A stretch of DNA of 64,000 nucleotides, from assembly GCF_037126465.1 (NCBI RefSeq), contig NC_088209.1:12160052-12224051 (forward strand). Direction: 5' to 3'. This DNA comes from Ornithodoros turicata (lineage: Eukaryota > Arthropoda > Arachnida > Ixodida > Argasidae). Shown here piece by piece: positions 25,208 to 36,020 of the stretch. The position numbers and the translations under genes were made by a program. The notes below the pieces were generated by a model. The model worked only from the letters and a program-made list of their open reading frames with translations, was not told the DNA's origin and did not search any database. How positions within the stretch are numbered: position 1 is the first letter of the stretch; each line of letters starts with the position of its first letter.

Positions 25208-27790
25208 CTCCCTAACTAATTTGCCCTAGATTTCCCACTGTTGAGAGGAGCAGGAACCCAGAGATTCCCTCCGCAGTGACAACAGTGGCCTACTTGCCCT
25301 AGATTTCCCACTGTTGAGAGGAGCAGGAACCCAGAGATTCCCTCCGCAGTGACAACAGTGGACTAATTTGCCCTAAATTTCCCACTGTTGAGACGAGCAG
25401 AAACCCAGAGATTCCCTCCGCAGTGACAACAGTGGACTAATTTGCCCTAAATTTCCCACTGTTGAGAGGAGCACGAACCCAGAGATTCCCTCCGCAGTGA
25501 CAACAGTCGACTAATTTGTCCTAGATTTCCCACGGTTGACAGGAGCAGGAACCCAGAGATTCCCTCCGCAGTGACAACGGTGGACTAATTTGCCCTAGAT
25601 TTCCCACTGTTGAGAGGAGCAGAACCCAGAGATTCTCTCCGCAGCGACAACAGTGGACGAATTGCCCTAAATTTCCCACTGTTCAGAGGAGCAGGAACCC
25701 AGAGATTCCCTCCGCAGTGACAACAGTGGACTAATTTGCCCTAAATTTCCCACAGTTGAGAGGAGCAGGAACCCAGAGATTCCCTCCGCAGTGACAACAG
25801 TGGACTAATTTGCCCTAAATTTCCCACTGTTGAGAGGAGCAGGAACACAGAGATTCCCTCCGCAATGACAACAGTGGACTAATTTGCCCTAAATTTCCTA
25901 CTGTTGAGAGGAGCAGGAACCCAGAGATTCCCTCCGCAGTGACAACAGTGGACTAATTTGCCCTAAATTTCCCACTGTTGAGAGGAGCAGGAACCCAGAG
26001 ATTCCCTCCGAAGTGACAACAGTGGACTAATTTGCCCTAAATTTCCCACTGTTGAGAGGAGCAGGAACGCAGAGATTCCCTCCGCAGTGACAGCAGTGCA
26101 CTAATTTGCCCTAGATTTCCCACTGTTGAGAGGAGCAGGAACCCAGAAATTCCCTCCGCAGTGACAACAGTGGACTAATTTGCCCTAAATTTCCCACTGT
26201 TGAGAGGAGCAGGAACCCAGAGATTCCCTCCGCAGTGACAACAGTCGACTAATTTGTCCTAGATTTCCCACGGTTGAGAGGAGCAGGAACGCAGAGATTC
26301 CCTCTGCTTTGACAGCAGTGCACTAATTTGCCCTAGATTTCCCACTGTTGAGAGGAGCAGGAACCCAGAGATTCCCTGCGCAGTGACAACAGTGGACTAA
26401 TTTGCCCTAAATTTCCCACTGTTGAGAGGAGCAGGAACCCAGAGATTCCCTCCGCAGTGACAACAGTGGACTAATTTGCCCTAAATTTCCCACTGTTGAG
26501 AGGAGCAGGAACCCAAAGATTCCCTCCGCAGTGACAACAGTGGACTAATTTGCCCTAAATTTCCCACTGTTGAGAGGAGCAGGAACCCAGAGATTCCCTC
26601 CGCAGTGACAACAGTAGACTAATTTGCCCTAAATTTCCCACTCGGTTGAGAGGAGCAGGAACCCAGAGATTCCCTCCGCAGTGACAACAGTGGACTAATT
26701 TGTCCTAGATTTCCCACGGTTGACAGGAGCAGGAACCCAGAGATTCCCTCCGCAGTGACAACGGTGGACTAATTTGCCCTAGATTTCCCACTGTTGAGAG
26801 GAGCAGAACCCAGAGATTCTCTCCGCAGCGACAACAGTGGACGAATTGCCCTAAATTTCCCACTGTTCAGAGGAGCAGGAACCCAGAGATTCCCTCCGCA
26901 GTGACAACAGTGGACTAATTTGCCCTAAATTTCCCACAGTTGAGAGGAGCAGGAACCCAGAGATTCCCTCCGCAGTGACAACAGTGGACTAATTTGCCCT
27001 AAATTTCCCACTGTTGAGAGGAGCAGGAACCCAGAGATTCCCTCCGCAATGACAACAGTGGACTAATTTGCCCTAAATTTCCCACTGTTGAGAGGAGCAG
27101 GAACCCAGAGATTCCCTCCGCAGTGACAACAGTGGACTAATTTGCCCTAAATTTCCCACTGTTGAGAGGAGCAGGAACCCAGAGATTCCCTCCGAAGTGA
27201 CAACAGTGGACTAATTTGCCCTAAATTTCCCACTGTTGAGAGGAGCAGGAACGCAGAGATTCCCTCCGCAGTGACAGCAGTGCACTAATTTGCCCTAGAT
27301 TTCCCACTGTTGAGAGGAGCAGGAACCCAGAGATTCCCTCCGCAGTGACAACAGTGCACTAATTTGCCCTAAATTTCCCACTGTTGAGAGGAGCAGGAAC
27401 CCAGAGATTCCCTCCGCAGTGACAACAGTCGACTAATTTGTCCTAGATTTCCCACGGTTGAGAGGAGCAGGAACGCAGAGATTCCCTCCGCTTTGACAGC
27501 AGTGCACTAATTTGCTCTAGATTTCCCACTGTTGAGAGGAGCAGGAACCCAGAGATTCCCTGCGCTGTGACAACAGTGGACTAATTTGCCCTAAATTTCC
27601 CACTGTTGAGAGGAGCAGGAACCCAGAGATTCCCTCCGCAGTGACAACAGTGGACTAATTTGCCCTAAATTTCCCACTGTTGAGAGGAGCAGGAACCCAA
27701 AGATTCCCTCCGCAGTGACAACAGTGGACTAATTTGCCCTAAATTTCCCACTGTTGAGAGGAGCAGGAACCCAGAGATTCCCTCCGCAGT
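25208..27790. repeat. satellite block duplicated from 8.99-11.86 kb (copy 2)
   Basis: Follows the second trinucleotide spacer exactly as the block at 8988 follows the first, with the same order of monomer variants. A segment of at least 3 kb (spacer plus monomers) was therefore duplicated about 16 kb apart. Confidence 0.8.
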
Positions 27791-28483
27791 GACAACAGTG
27801 GACTAATTGCCCTAAATTTCCCACTGTTCAGAGGAGCAGGAACCCAGAGATTCCTTCCGCAGTGACAACAGTGGACTAATTTGCCCTAAATTTCCCACTG
27901 TTGAGAGGAGCAGGAACCCAGGAACCCAGAGATTCCCTCCGCAGTGACAACAGTGGACTAATTTGCCCAAGATTTCCCACTGTTGAGAGCAGCAGGAACC
28001 CAGAGATTCCCTCCGCAGTGACAACAGCGGACTAATTTGCCCAAGATTTCCCACTGTTGAGAGGAGCAGGAACCCAGAGATTCCCTCCGCAGTGACAACA
28101 GTGGACTAATTTGCCCTAAATTTCTCACTGTTGAGAGGAGCACGAACCCAGAGATTCCCTCCGCAGTGACAACAGTCGACTAATTTGTCCTAGATTTCCC
28201 ACGGTTGAGAGGAGCAGGAACCCAGAGATTCCCTCCGCAGTGACAACAGTCGACTAATTTGTCCTAGATTTCCCACGGTTGAGAGGAGCAGGAACCCAGA
28301 GATTCCCTCCGCAGTGACAACAGTGGACTAATTTGCCCGAGATTTCCCACTGTTGAGAGGAGCAGAACCCAGAGATTCCCTCCGCAGTGATAACAGTGGA
28401 CTAATTTGCCCTAAATTTCCCACTGTTCAGAGGAGCAGGAACCCAGAGATTCCCTCCGCAGTGACAACAGTGGACTAATTTGC

Positions 28484-29599
28484 CTTAAATTTCCCACTGT
28501 TGAGAGGAGCAGGAACCCAGAGATTCCCTCCGCAGTGACAACAGTGGACTAATTTGCCCTAAATTTCTCACTGTTGAGAGGAGCACGAACCCAGAGATTC
28601 CCTCCGCAGTGACAACAGTCGACTAATTTGTCCTAGATTTCCCACGGTTGAGAGGAGCAGGAACCCAGAGATTCCCTCCGCAGTGACAACAGTGGACTAA
28701 TTTGCCCTAGATTTCCCACTGTTGAGAGGAGCAGAACCCAGAGATTCTCTCCGCAGCGACAACAGTGGACGAATTGCCCTAAATTTCCCACAGTCCAGAG
28801 GAGCAGGAACCCAGAGATTCCCTCCGCAGTGACAACAGTAGACTAATTTGCCCTAAATTTCCCACTCGGTTGAGCGGAGCAGGAACCCAGAGATTCCCTC
28901 CGCAGTGACAACAGTGGACTAATTTGCCCGAGATTTCCCACTGTTGAGAGGAGCAGGAACCCAGAGATTCCCTCCGGAGTGACAACAGTGGACTAATTTG
29001 CCCTAGATTTCCCACTGTTGAGAGGAGCAGGAACCCAGAGATTCCCTCCGCAGTGACAAGAGTGCACTAATTTGCCTTAGATTTCCCACTGTTGAGAGGA
29101 GTAGGAACCCAGAGATTCCCTCCGCAGTGACAACAGTGGACTAATTGCCCTAAATTTCCCACTGTTCAGAGGAGCAGGAACCCAGAGATTCCTTCCGCAG
29201 TGACAACAGTGGACTAATTTGCCCTAAATTTCCCACTGTTGAGAGGAGCAGGAACCCAGGAACCCAGAGATTCCCTCCGCAGTGACAACAGTGGACTAAT
29301 TTGCCCAAGATTTCCCACTGTTGAGAGCAGCAGGAACCCGGAGATTCCCTCCGCAGTGACAACAGTGGAATAATTGCCCTAAATTTCCCACTGTTGAGAG
29401 GAGCAGGAACCCAGAGATTCCCTCCGCAGTGACAACAGTGGACTAATTTGCCCTAGATTTCCCACTGTTGAGAGGAGCAGGAAGCCAGAGATTTCCTCCG
29501 CAGTGACAAAAGTGGACTAATTTGCCCTAGATTTCCCACTGTTGAGAGGAGCACGAACCCAGAGATTCCCTCCGCAGTGACAACAGTGGACTAATTTGC
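28484..29599. repeat. 1116-bp higher-order unit, copy 1
   Basis: Contains ordered variants TAAATTTCTCACTG, CACAGTCCAGAGG, TTGAGCGGAGCAGG, CTCCGGAGTGAC and CAGGAACCCAGGAACCC, all repeated 1116 bp to the right. Confidence 0.87.
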
Positions 29600-30715
29600 C
29601 CTAAATTTCCCACTGTTGAGAGGAGCAGGAACCCAGAGATTCCCTCCGCAGTGACAACAGTGGACTAATTTGCCCTAAATTTCTCACTGTTGAGAGGAGC
29701 ACGAACCCAGAGATTCCCTCCGCAGTGACAACAGTCGACTAATTTGTCCTAGATTTCCCACGGTTGAGAGGAGCAGGAACCCAGAGATTCCCTCCGCAGT
29801 GACAACAGTGGACTAATTTGCCCTAGATTTCCCACTGTTGAGAGGAGCAGAACCCAGAGATTCTCTCCGCAGCGACAACAGTGGACGAATTGCCCTAAAT
29901 TTCCCACAGTCCAGAGGAGCAGGAACCCAGAGATTCCCTCCGCAGTGACAACAGTAGACTAATTTGCCCTAAATTTCCCACTCGGTTGAGCGGAGCAGGA
30001 ACCCAGAGATTCCCTCCGCAGTGACAACAGTGGACTAATTTGCCCGAGATTTCCCACTGTTGAGAGGAGCAGGAACCCAGAGATTCCCTCCGGAGTGACA
30101 ACAGTGGACTAATTTGCCCTAGATTTCCCACTGTTGAGAGGAGCAGGAACCCAGAGATTCCCTCCGCAGTGACAAGAGTGCACTAATTTGCCCTAGATTT
30201 CCCACTGTTGAGAGGAGTAGGAACCCAGAGATTCCCTCCGCAGTGACAACAGTGGACTAATTGCCCTAAATTTCCCACTGTTCAGAGGAGCAGGAACCCA
30301 GAGATTCCTTCCGCAGTGACAACAGTGGACTAATTTGCCCTAAATTTCCCAGTGTTGAGAGGAGCAGGAACCCAGGAATCCAGAGATTCCCTCCGCAGTG
30401 ACAACAGTGGACTAATTTGCCCAAGATTTCCCACTGTTGAGAGCAGCAGGAACCCAGAGATTCCCTCCGCAGTGACAACAGTGGAATAATTGCCCTAAAT
30501 TTCCCACTGTTGAGAGGAGCAGGAACCCAGAGATTCCCTCCGCAGTGACAACAGTGGACTAATTTGCCCTAGATTTCCCACTGTTGAGAGGAGCAGGAAG
30601 CCAGAGATTTCCTCCGCAGTGACAAAAGTGGACTAATTTGCCCTAGATTTCCCACTGTTGAGAGGAGCACGAACCCAGAGATTCCCTCCGCAGTGACAAC
30701 AGTGGACTAATTTGC
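29600..30715. repeat. 1116-bp higher-order unit, copy 2
   Basis: Adjacent second copy of the unit above. Only scattered single-base differences are visible (for example CCCAGTGTTGAG near 30348 in place of CCCACTGTTGAG). Confidence 0.87.
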
Positions 30716-31568
30716 CCTAAATTTCCCACTGTTGAGAGGAGCAGGAACCCAGAGATTCCCTCCGCAGTGACAACAGTGGACTAATTTGCCCTAAATTTCC
30801 CACTGTTGAGAGGAGCAGGAACCCAGAGATTCCCTCCGCAGTGACAACAGTGGACTAATTTGCCCTAAATTTCCCACTGTTGAGAGGAGCAGGAACCCAG
30901 AGATTCCCTCTGAAGTGACAACAGTGGACTAATTTGTCCTAAATTTCCCACTGTTGAGAGGAGCAGGAACGCAGAGATTCCCTCCGCAGTGACAGCAGTG
31001 CACTAATTTGCCCTAGATTTCCCACTGTTGAGAGGAGCAGGAACCCAGAGATTCCCTCCGCAGTGACAACAGTCGACTAATTTGTCCTAGATTTCCCACG
31101 GTTGAGAGGAGCAGGAACGCAGAGATTCCCTCCGCTTTGACAGCAGTGCACTAATTTGCCCTAGATTTCCCACTGTTGAGAGGAGCAGGAACCCAGAGAT
31201 TCCCTGCGCAGTGACAACAGTGGACTAATTTGCCCTAAATTTCCCACTGTTGAGAGGAGCAGGAACCCAGAGATTCCCTCCGCAGTGACAACAGTGGACT
31301 AATTTGCCCTAAATTTCAGACTGTTGAGAGGAGCAGGAACCCAAAGATTCCCTCCGCAGTGACTACAGTGGACTAATTTGCCCTAGATTTCCCACTGTTG
31401 AGAGGAGCAGGAAGCCAGAGATTTCCTCCGCAGTGACAAAAGTGGACTAATTTGCCCTAGATTTCTCACTGTTGAGAGGAGCAGGAACCCAGAGATTCCC
31501 TCCGCAGTGACAACAGTGGACTAATTTGCCCTAGATTTCCCACTGTTGAGAGGAGCAGGAACCCAGAC

Positions 31569-31806
31569 ATTATTTCGGGAGTCGGAGGCGAACGGCGTGA
31601 TAAGGACGGCGAGCGTGGCGCCATCTAGAATCGAGAAAATCGTGAATCGGAGTTGCTCCCCGACTGGTATGGCCTTGTAGCGGCCGGACGACAACGACGA
31701 GCATCACCTGTGAGTCACCCGCTCGCGCTCACCCCTTTTGGTTCTCGTTCAGTAAACCTTCTCTTCTGCCCGCGACTGGTTTCCTGTGCGGTCATTTGTA
31801 GCATTG
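31569..31806 (+). mobile_element. partial 5' LTR / leader of Ty3-gypsy element 1
   Basis: Unique sequence begins abruptly where the satellite stops. It ends just before the gag start and includes TTCAGTAAACCTTCTC, a plausible LTR polyadenylation region, and GTCATTTGTAGCA. I cannot identify a TG start, a primer-binding site or a matching 3' LTR, so the LTR is inferred from position only. Confidence 0.4.
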
Positions 31807-32810
31807 ATGACCCGGACGATGCCACCCCCAGACCAGCCGCCTTCTTCAGTCACGCCCAACACGGTGGACACCCCGCCGCCATCCACAGAGCCACCGTCAT
31901 TTTGAGCCCCCCAGGTAAATGTCGCCGACCTCAAGCTCCCGACTTTCTGGCATAACGACCCCACGTTGTGGTTCGTCCTCGTGGAGGCCGAGTTTGGCAA
32001 AGGACGCATAACCAGCCACGACTGTCCTTACCACATACCATATGTATATAACCACATATATATGGTATATACCACATATATACCCTCCCATACCACCATG
32101 TCCTTACTGCGCTCTCACCAACCGTAATGGCGGAAGTTCGAGACATCCTCATCAACCCGCCATCTTCGAATCCTTATAAAACGGCTGTCCGAGTCACAGC
32201 AACAGCGCTTACGTCAGCTGCTGACAACAGAAGAATTGGGAGATCGTACTCCAACGCAGTTTTTACGTCGCATGTACCAGCTTCTCGGCGACGATTCATC
32301 CGCCTTGGACGAATCGATTTTAAAGGAGCTTTTCCTGCAACGGCTTCCCCAGACCGTAAGCATGATCCTCTCTGCCTCCGCCCCATCCCGCTCCGAGAAC
32401 TGTCCGAATTGGCGGACAGGATCACGGAAGCCACTCCTTCCTTCGTCTACCATATTCCAACTCCTCCTACCCACAGCCACAAGCCTCCACTTACGCTACT
32501 ACACCCATGTTCTGACTGCGCTTCGCTCCGAGAAGAAGTCCAACGCCTTCGTTCTCTCGTTCAGAGCCTCGTCAGCCCACCCCTGCAGTTTCTACATCCC
32601 AACTTGAAGACGAAATTGAACTTCTGAGAGCACAGGTCTCCGCTGTCTCACGGCGGCCTCCATCTACCGGCCACCGCCTGTTCCACCCTAGCCGATCGCG
32701 TTCCCTATCACCACGCTATCGCTTCCCAACCCGGCGCCGCCCCCAGTTCCAACTGTGCTGATATCACGCACGCTTTGGCAAAGCTGCAACCAAGTGCGAA
32801 GAGCCCTGCG
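31807..32810 (+). pseudogene. gag: Ty3/gypsy gag remnant
   Basis: The reading begins at the ATG at 31807 with a proline-rich leader (MPPPDQPPSSVTPNTVDTPP), then an in-frame TGA at 31903. It continues with VNVADLKLPTFWHNDPTLWF, the start of an arthropod gypsy Gag capsid region. Further blocks appear in different frames: AEVRDILINPPSSNPY (from 32127), LLTTEELGDRTPTQFLRRMY with KELFLQRLPQTV (about 32215-32355), and ELSELADRITEA (about 32398). At 32753-32810 a zinc-knuckle-like CxYH...C...C motif is interrupted by TGA. There are thus at least two stops and two frameshifts, and the segment between 32030 and 32100 is replaced by low-complexity ATATGGTATATACC sequence. Gag would form the particle; this copy cannot. 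Confidence 0.82.
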
Positions 32811-32821
32811 TTTTCCCGGGA

Positions 32822-33282
32822 AACGCAGGCACCGGCAACTAGAGGCGACCGCCGTTGCTGGCCAAGCCCCAGGTCGCCTGTTCGTCATTTCGGACAGCTC
32901 CTCCAAATCACAATTCCTGGTCGACACCGGCGCCGCTGTCAGCATCATCCCCGCATCGCCATCCGATCGTCGACATCGGCATTTTGACGGCCCCGCCCTT
33001 CAGGCCGCTAACAAGACCCCAACCACCACCCACGGCGAGCGTTCACTAACCCTCGACCTTGGGCTCCGCCGCGTTTTTCGCTGGGTCTTTCTCATCGCCG
33101 ATGTATCCCACCCCATCATCGGCGCAGACGTCTTGCGCCACTACGACCTCCTCGTCGATATGCGTCACCGTCGCCTCACAGACGGCACCACTACACTCAG
33201 CGTGTCGGGAATAGCCACCCGGGTGCCATCGTACCGCTTGAATGTGCTGGTGCCCGACTCCAACTCCCCTCATGCCGTCTAA
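32822..33282 (+). pseudogene. Ty3/gypsy aspartic protease domain
   Basis: An open frame encodes GRLFVISDSSSKSQFLVDTG, with the catalytic DTG at 32923-32931, followed by AAVSIIPAS. About 60 residues later comes HPIIGADVLRHY, the ILGxD-like motif of retropepsins. Length and motif spacing suit a gypsy protease. The frame ends at a TAA at 33280-33282 before RT, and the zinc-knuckle upstream lies in another frame, so the Gag-Pol reading is broken here. The protease would cleave Gag-Pol into mature parts. Confidence 0.85.
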
Positions 33283-33375
33283 TCAATGACATCCGTCAAC
33301 ACCACTTTTTCTCCTCATTTGACGCGGCTCACCTCACTTTTTCCTTTTGACCACTCACCTCACTTTTGACCTCAC

Positions 33376-33697
33376 TTTTTCTCCTCAAAAGGGCGGACTC
33401 GAATTGTCTTCCCCTGTCGGTGACGATCTCCGAGGGAACGCTGAAACGGCTGATCCATGTGCCGACGAAGGCAGCAGCCACCGAGTGGGCGGTCATGTCG
33501 GCAAGGGGAACGGCCTCCGACCACCGCGTAAAGCGGTCGACGCATGTCAAGATGTACCGTTTCCCTTCGCAGTGTGGCAGGGGGCCGACAATGTCGACAT
33601 GTACCGTGTCGAAGCGGGCGTCGGGAGGAAGGGAGTGGGGTGGTTTAGACGGATGCAAACGAAGACGGATGTCATTGTCTCTTTTTCTCCTCACGCA
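33376..33697 (-). pseudogene. inverted integrase core fragment of a second gypsy element
   Basis: On the minus strand this encodes a typical retroviral-type integrase core start: [34 protein letters not shown] and [14 protein letters not shown], with two of the three catalytic acidic residues (the D of VDIVG and the D of TDRG). The third (Glu) region is missing. It sits between protease and RT of the plus-strand element, exactly where no integrase is expected. The same short motif TTTTTCTCCTCA occurs at about 33306, 33377 and 33684, at or near the ends of the inverted piece. Because the minus strand is open here, the plus strand also happens to be open and extends the RT frame artificially to 33347. 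Confidence 0.88.
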
Positions 33698-35344
33698 AAC
33701 GAAAACGAAAGTGGTGCATGGCTCACATCACCATCTAATGATCTTCGCCCCGTCAAGCACGGCATTTATCACCACATCGAAACCACAGGACCTCCTGTTT
33801 TCGCTCGGCCCAGACGCCTGGCACCGGAGAAGCTAAAGGTTGCCCGAGCCGAGTTTGAACACATGTTGGAGCTTGGGATCGTCCGCCCGTCTTCCAGCTC
33901 ATGGGCGTCTCCTCTCCACATGGTGCCCAAGAAGACGGGAGACTGGAGGCGTTGTAGGGACTATCGTGCGCTTAATCGCGTCACCATCCCGGACCGTTAT
34001 CCCATACCTCATATCCACGATTTCGCCTCATCACTCCACGGCTGCTCGCGATTTTCCAAGATCGACCTTGTAAAAGCGTATCATCAGATCCCCATGCACC
34101 CCGACAGCGTTGCGAAGACCGCCATAACAACACCCTTCGGCATGTTTGAATACCAACGGATGCCATTCGGTCTTCGCAATGCTGCTCAGCCATTTCAACG
34201 GTTTGTCGACGAAGTCACCCGAGGACTACATTTCTGTTTTGTTTACATCGACGACATACTAGTTGCGAGCAGTTCCCCTGAAGAGCATCGCCAGCACCTC
34301 CGCCAGCTTTTCACTCGCCTGCAAGAATACGGACTGATCGTCAATCCCAGTAAACGCTTGTTTGGCGTTGAAGAGCTGGAATTTCTAGGCCACCTCATCA
34401 ACAAGAGTGGTATCCAACCTCTGCCACATCGTGTCCAGGCCTTGCAAGATTTTCCACTACCAGACTCGCCGAAGAAGCTACGTGAATGCATCGGCATGAT
34501 CGACTTTTATCGTCGTTTCATTCCCCATTGCGCGCACGTCATGCAGCATCTTCACGCCTTATTGCCTCAGAAGCAGTCTCGCTCAGTCAATCTCGTTTGG
34601 ACAGAATCGGCTCGAGAGGCGTTCCACAATCTCAAGTCCTCTCTCGCCGCAACTGCTCTTCTCACGCATCCTCTTCCCGACGCACCAACGATTCTCGTCG
34701 TGGACGCTTCCACCGACGCTGTTGGTGCCGTGTCGCAGCAGGAGATCGATGGCGTGTGGACACCACTTGCATTCTTTTCGAAGCCCTTGCGGCCACCGGA
34801 GCGCAACTACAGCCCCTTCGGCCGCGAGCTGCTGGGTATTTACCTTGCCATACGACATTTCCGGTATTTCCTTGAAGGCCGCATCTTTCACGTGCTCACC
34901 GATCACAGGCCTCTCACCCATTCCATCAACTCAGGTAACCCAACGCTCAGTCCACGTGAAATCCGTCAGCTCGCCTTCGTCGCCGAATTCACCACTGACC
35001 TCCGGCACATTAGCGGACCCCTCAACGCTGCCGCAGACGCTTTGTCACTCATTCATGTTTCCACGGCGCTCTCAGTCGGTGAACCGATAGACTTCGACGC
35101 TGTCGCTCAAGCGCAAGCCAACGACGCCGAGCTCGCGTCTCTCCGCTCCTTCCCTGGTCCCCTCCCTTGGAAGGACGTCGTACTCACCAATTTGGCTACA
35201 CCACTTTCCTGCGACGTTTCTACTGGCACCCCCCGCCCGTTCGTGCCAAAGGCTTTCCGTTTCCTCGTTTTTAAGGCCCTCCATTTCCCGTCGCATCCAG
35301 GCATTCGCGCCACCCAGCGGCTCGTCACTGCCCGTTTCCTGTGA
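33698..35344 (+). pseudogene. pol: Ty3/gypsy reverse transcriptase and RNase H
   Basis: A long open frame holds a complete [13 protein letters not shown] near the start, [30 protein letters not shown] (first catalytic Asp), [13 protein letters not shown] and [12 protein letters not shown] (catalytic YIDD at 34244-34255), then [14 protein letters not shown] and [20 protein letters not shown]. RNase H follows with [44 protein letters not shown] and LNAAADALS, i.e. all four acidic positions are seen. The frame ends at TGA 35342-35344 just inside the integrase zinc-binding region ([16 protein letters not shown]), where family members usually read on, so the stop is a single inactivating change. 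The first ~115 codons of the maximal open frame (33347 onward) are antisense integrase, not RT. RT/RNase H would copy the element RNA into DNA. Confidence 0.93.
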
Positions 35345-36020
35345 CCAAGAATTAACTCCGACATCCGACAGTGCGCCCGCTCATGCCTACAATGTCAGCG
35401 AGCGAAGATCACCCGTAACGTCACTCTACCACCCAAGACCACCTCATCGCCCGGCAGTCGTTTCGAGCACGTGCGTGTGGACATTGTCGGACCATTGCCT
35501 CCGTCACGAGGTTTCCGGTACTTGTTCACATGCATCGACCGCTACACCCGCTGGCCAGAGGCTCAACCTATACCCGATGTCACCGCAGACACTGTCGCCC
35601 GCGCCTTCCTCTCAACCTGGGTCGCCCGTTTCGGCGCCCCGGTTGTCATCACAACCGACAGAGGACGGCAATTCGAGTCGAAGACCATTAAAGACCTTCT
35701 GTGCTTCCTCGGCTGCAAACGAATTCGTACTACGGCATACCACCCTTCGAGCAACAGTCTCGTGGAACGACCCCACCGGCAGATTAAGACCGCTCTGCGT
35801 TGCCGCCCTGACCCCACCGCATGGGCCCACGACCTGCACGCCGTCATGCTTGGGCTCCGCACAGCTGTGAAAACCGAATTGCAATGCTCACCGGCGGAGT
35901 TAGTCTACGGCACTGCCCTTCGTCTTCCTGACGAATTCTTCCTCTCCCCAACCCCACCATCCTCCCGTGCAATCCTCCCTCGACAACGTCCGGGAGATCT
36001 TCCGGCACATTCAGCACAAA
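35345..36020 (+). pseudogene. Ty3/gypsy integrase, 3'-truncated
   Basis: In frame after the stop come the two cysteines of the HHCC zinc finger (CARSCLQCQRAK). The catalytic core follows: [18 protein letters not shown] (D), [12 protein letters not shown] (D) and STSLVERPH-like NSLVERPHRQIK (E), then LGLRTAVKTELQCSPAELVY. Near 35970 the conserved continuation changes frame, and the sequence loses similarity by about 36020. The C-terminal domain and 3' LTR are missing. The element is therefore a fixed, non-mobile relic despite a well-preserved core. Confidence 0.9.

Larger units (their letters stand above)
5345..31568. repeat. 73/74-bp satellite array (~26 kb)
   Basis: Head-to-tail monomers fill this interval apart from the listed spacers. 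The monomer is 74 bp in most of the array (contains CTAATTTGCCC) and 73 bp in the left domain and in scattered copies (CTAATTGCCC). Constant parts include CCCACTGTTGAGAGGAGCAG and TTCCCTCCGCAGTGACAACA. The leftmost monomer (5345-5420) is clearly divergent, as expected at an array edge, while the right edge stops abruptly inside a monomer at about 31568. Recurrent single-base variants (CTCGGTTGAG, CCACGGTTGA, GCTTTGACAGC, CGAAGTGAC) mark monomer types and reveal higher-order repeats. Minus-strand open frames made of LRRESLGSC-like repeats are a by-product of the monomer sequence. Whether the array is pericentromeric, subtelomeric or interstitial cannot be seen. Confidence 0.97.

Noticed and set aside
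11876..30478. Repeated minus-strand open frames of 70-120 codons (LRRESLGSC / LVHCCHCGGNLW repeats) with Cys/His pairs resembling zinc fingers
   Set aside because: They follow the 74-bp monomer through its three frames (three monomers = 222 bp), begin and end at monomer variants, and have no promoter or splice context. The Cys/His spacing is a by-product of the monomer.
5738..31568. CRISPR-like array
   Set aside because: Monomers are contiguous, with no unique spacers between constant repeats, and the context is eukaryotic.
33347..33697. N-terminal extension of the gypsy RT frame (first ~115 codons)
   Set aside because: This is the antisense of an integrase core; the true RT similarity starts at about 33740.
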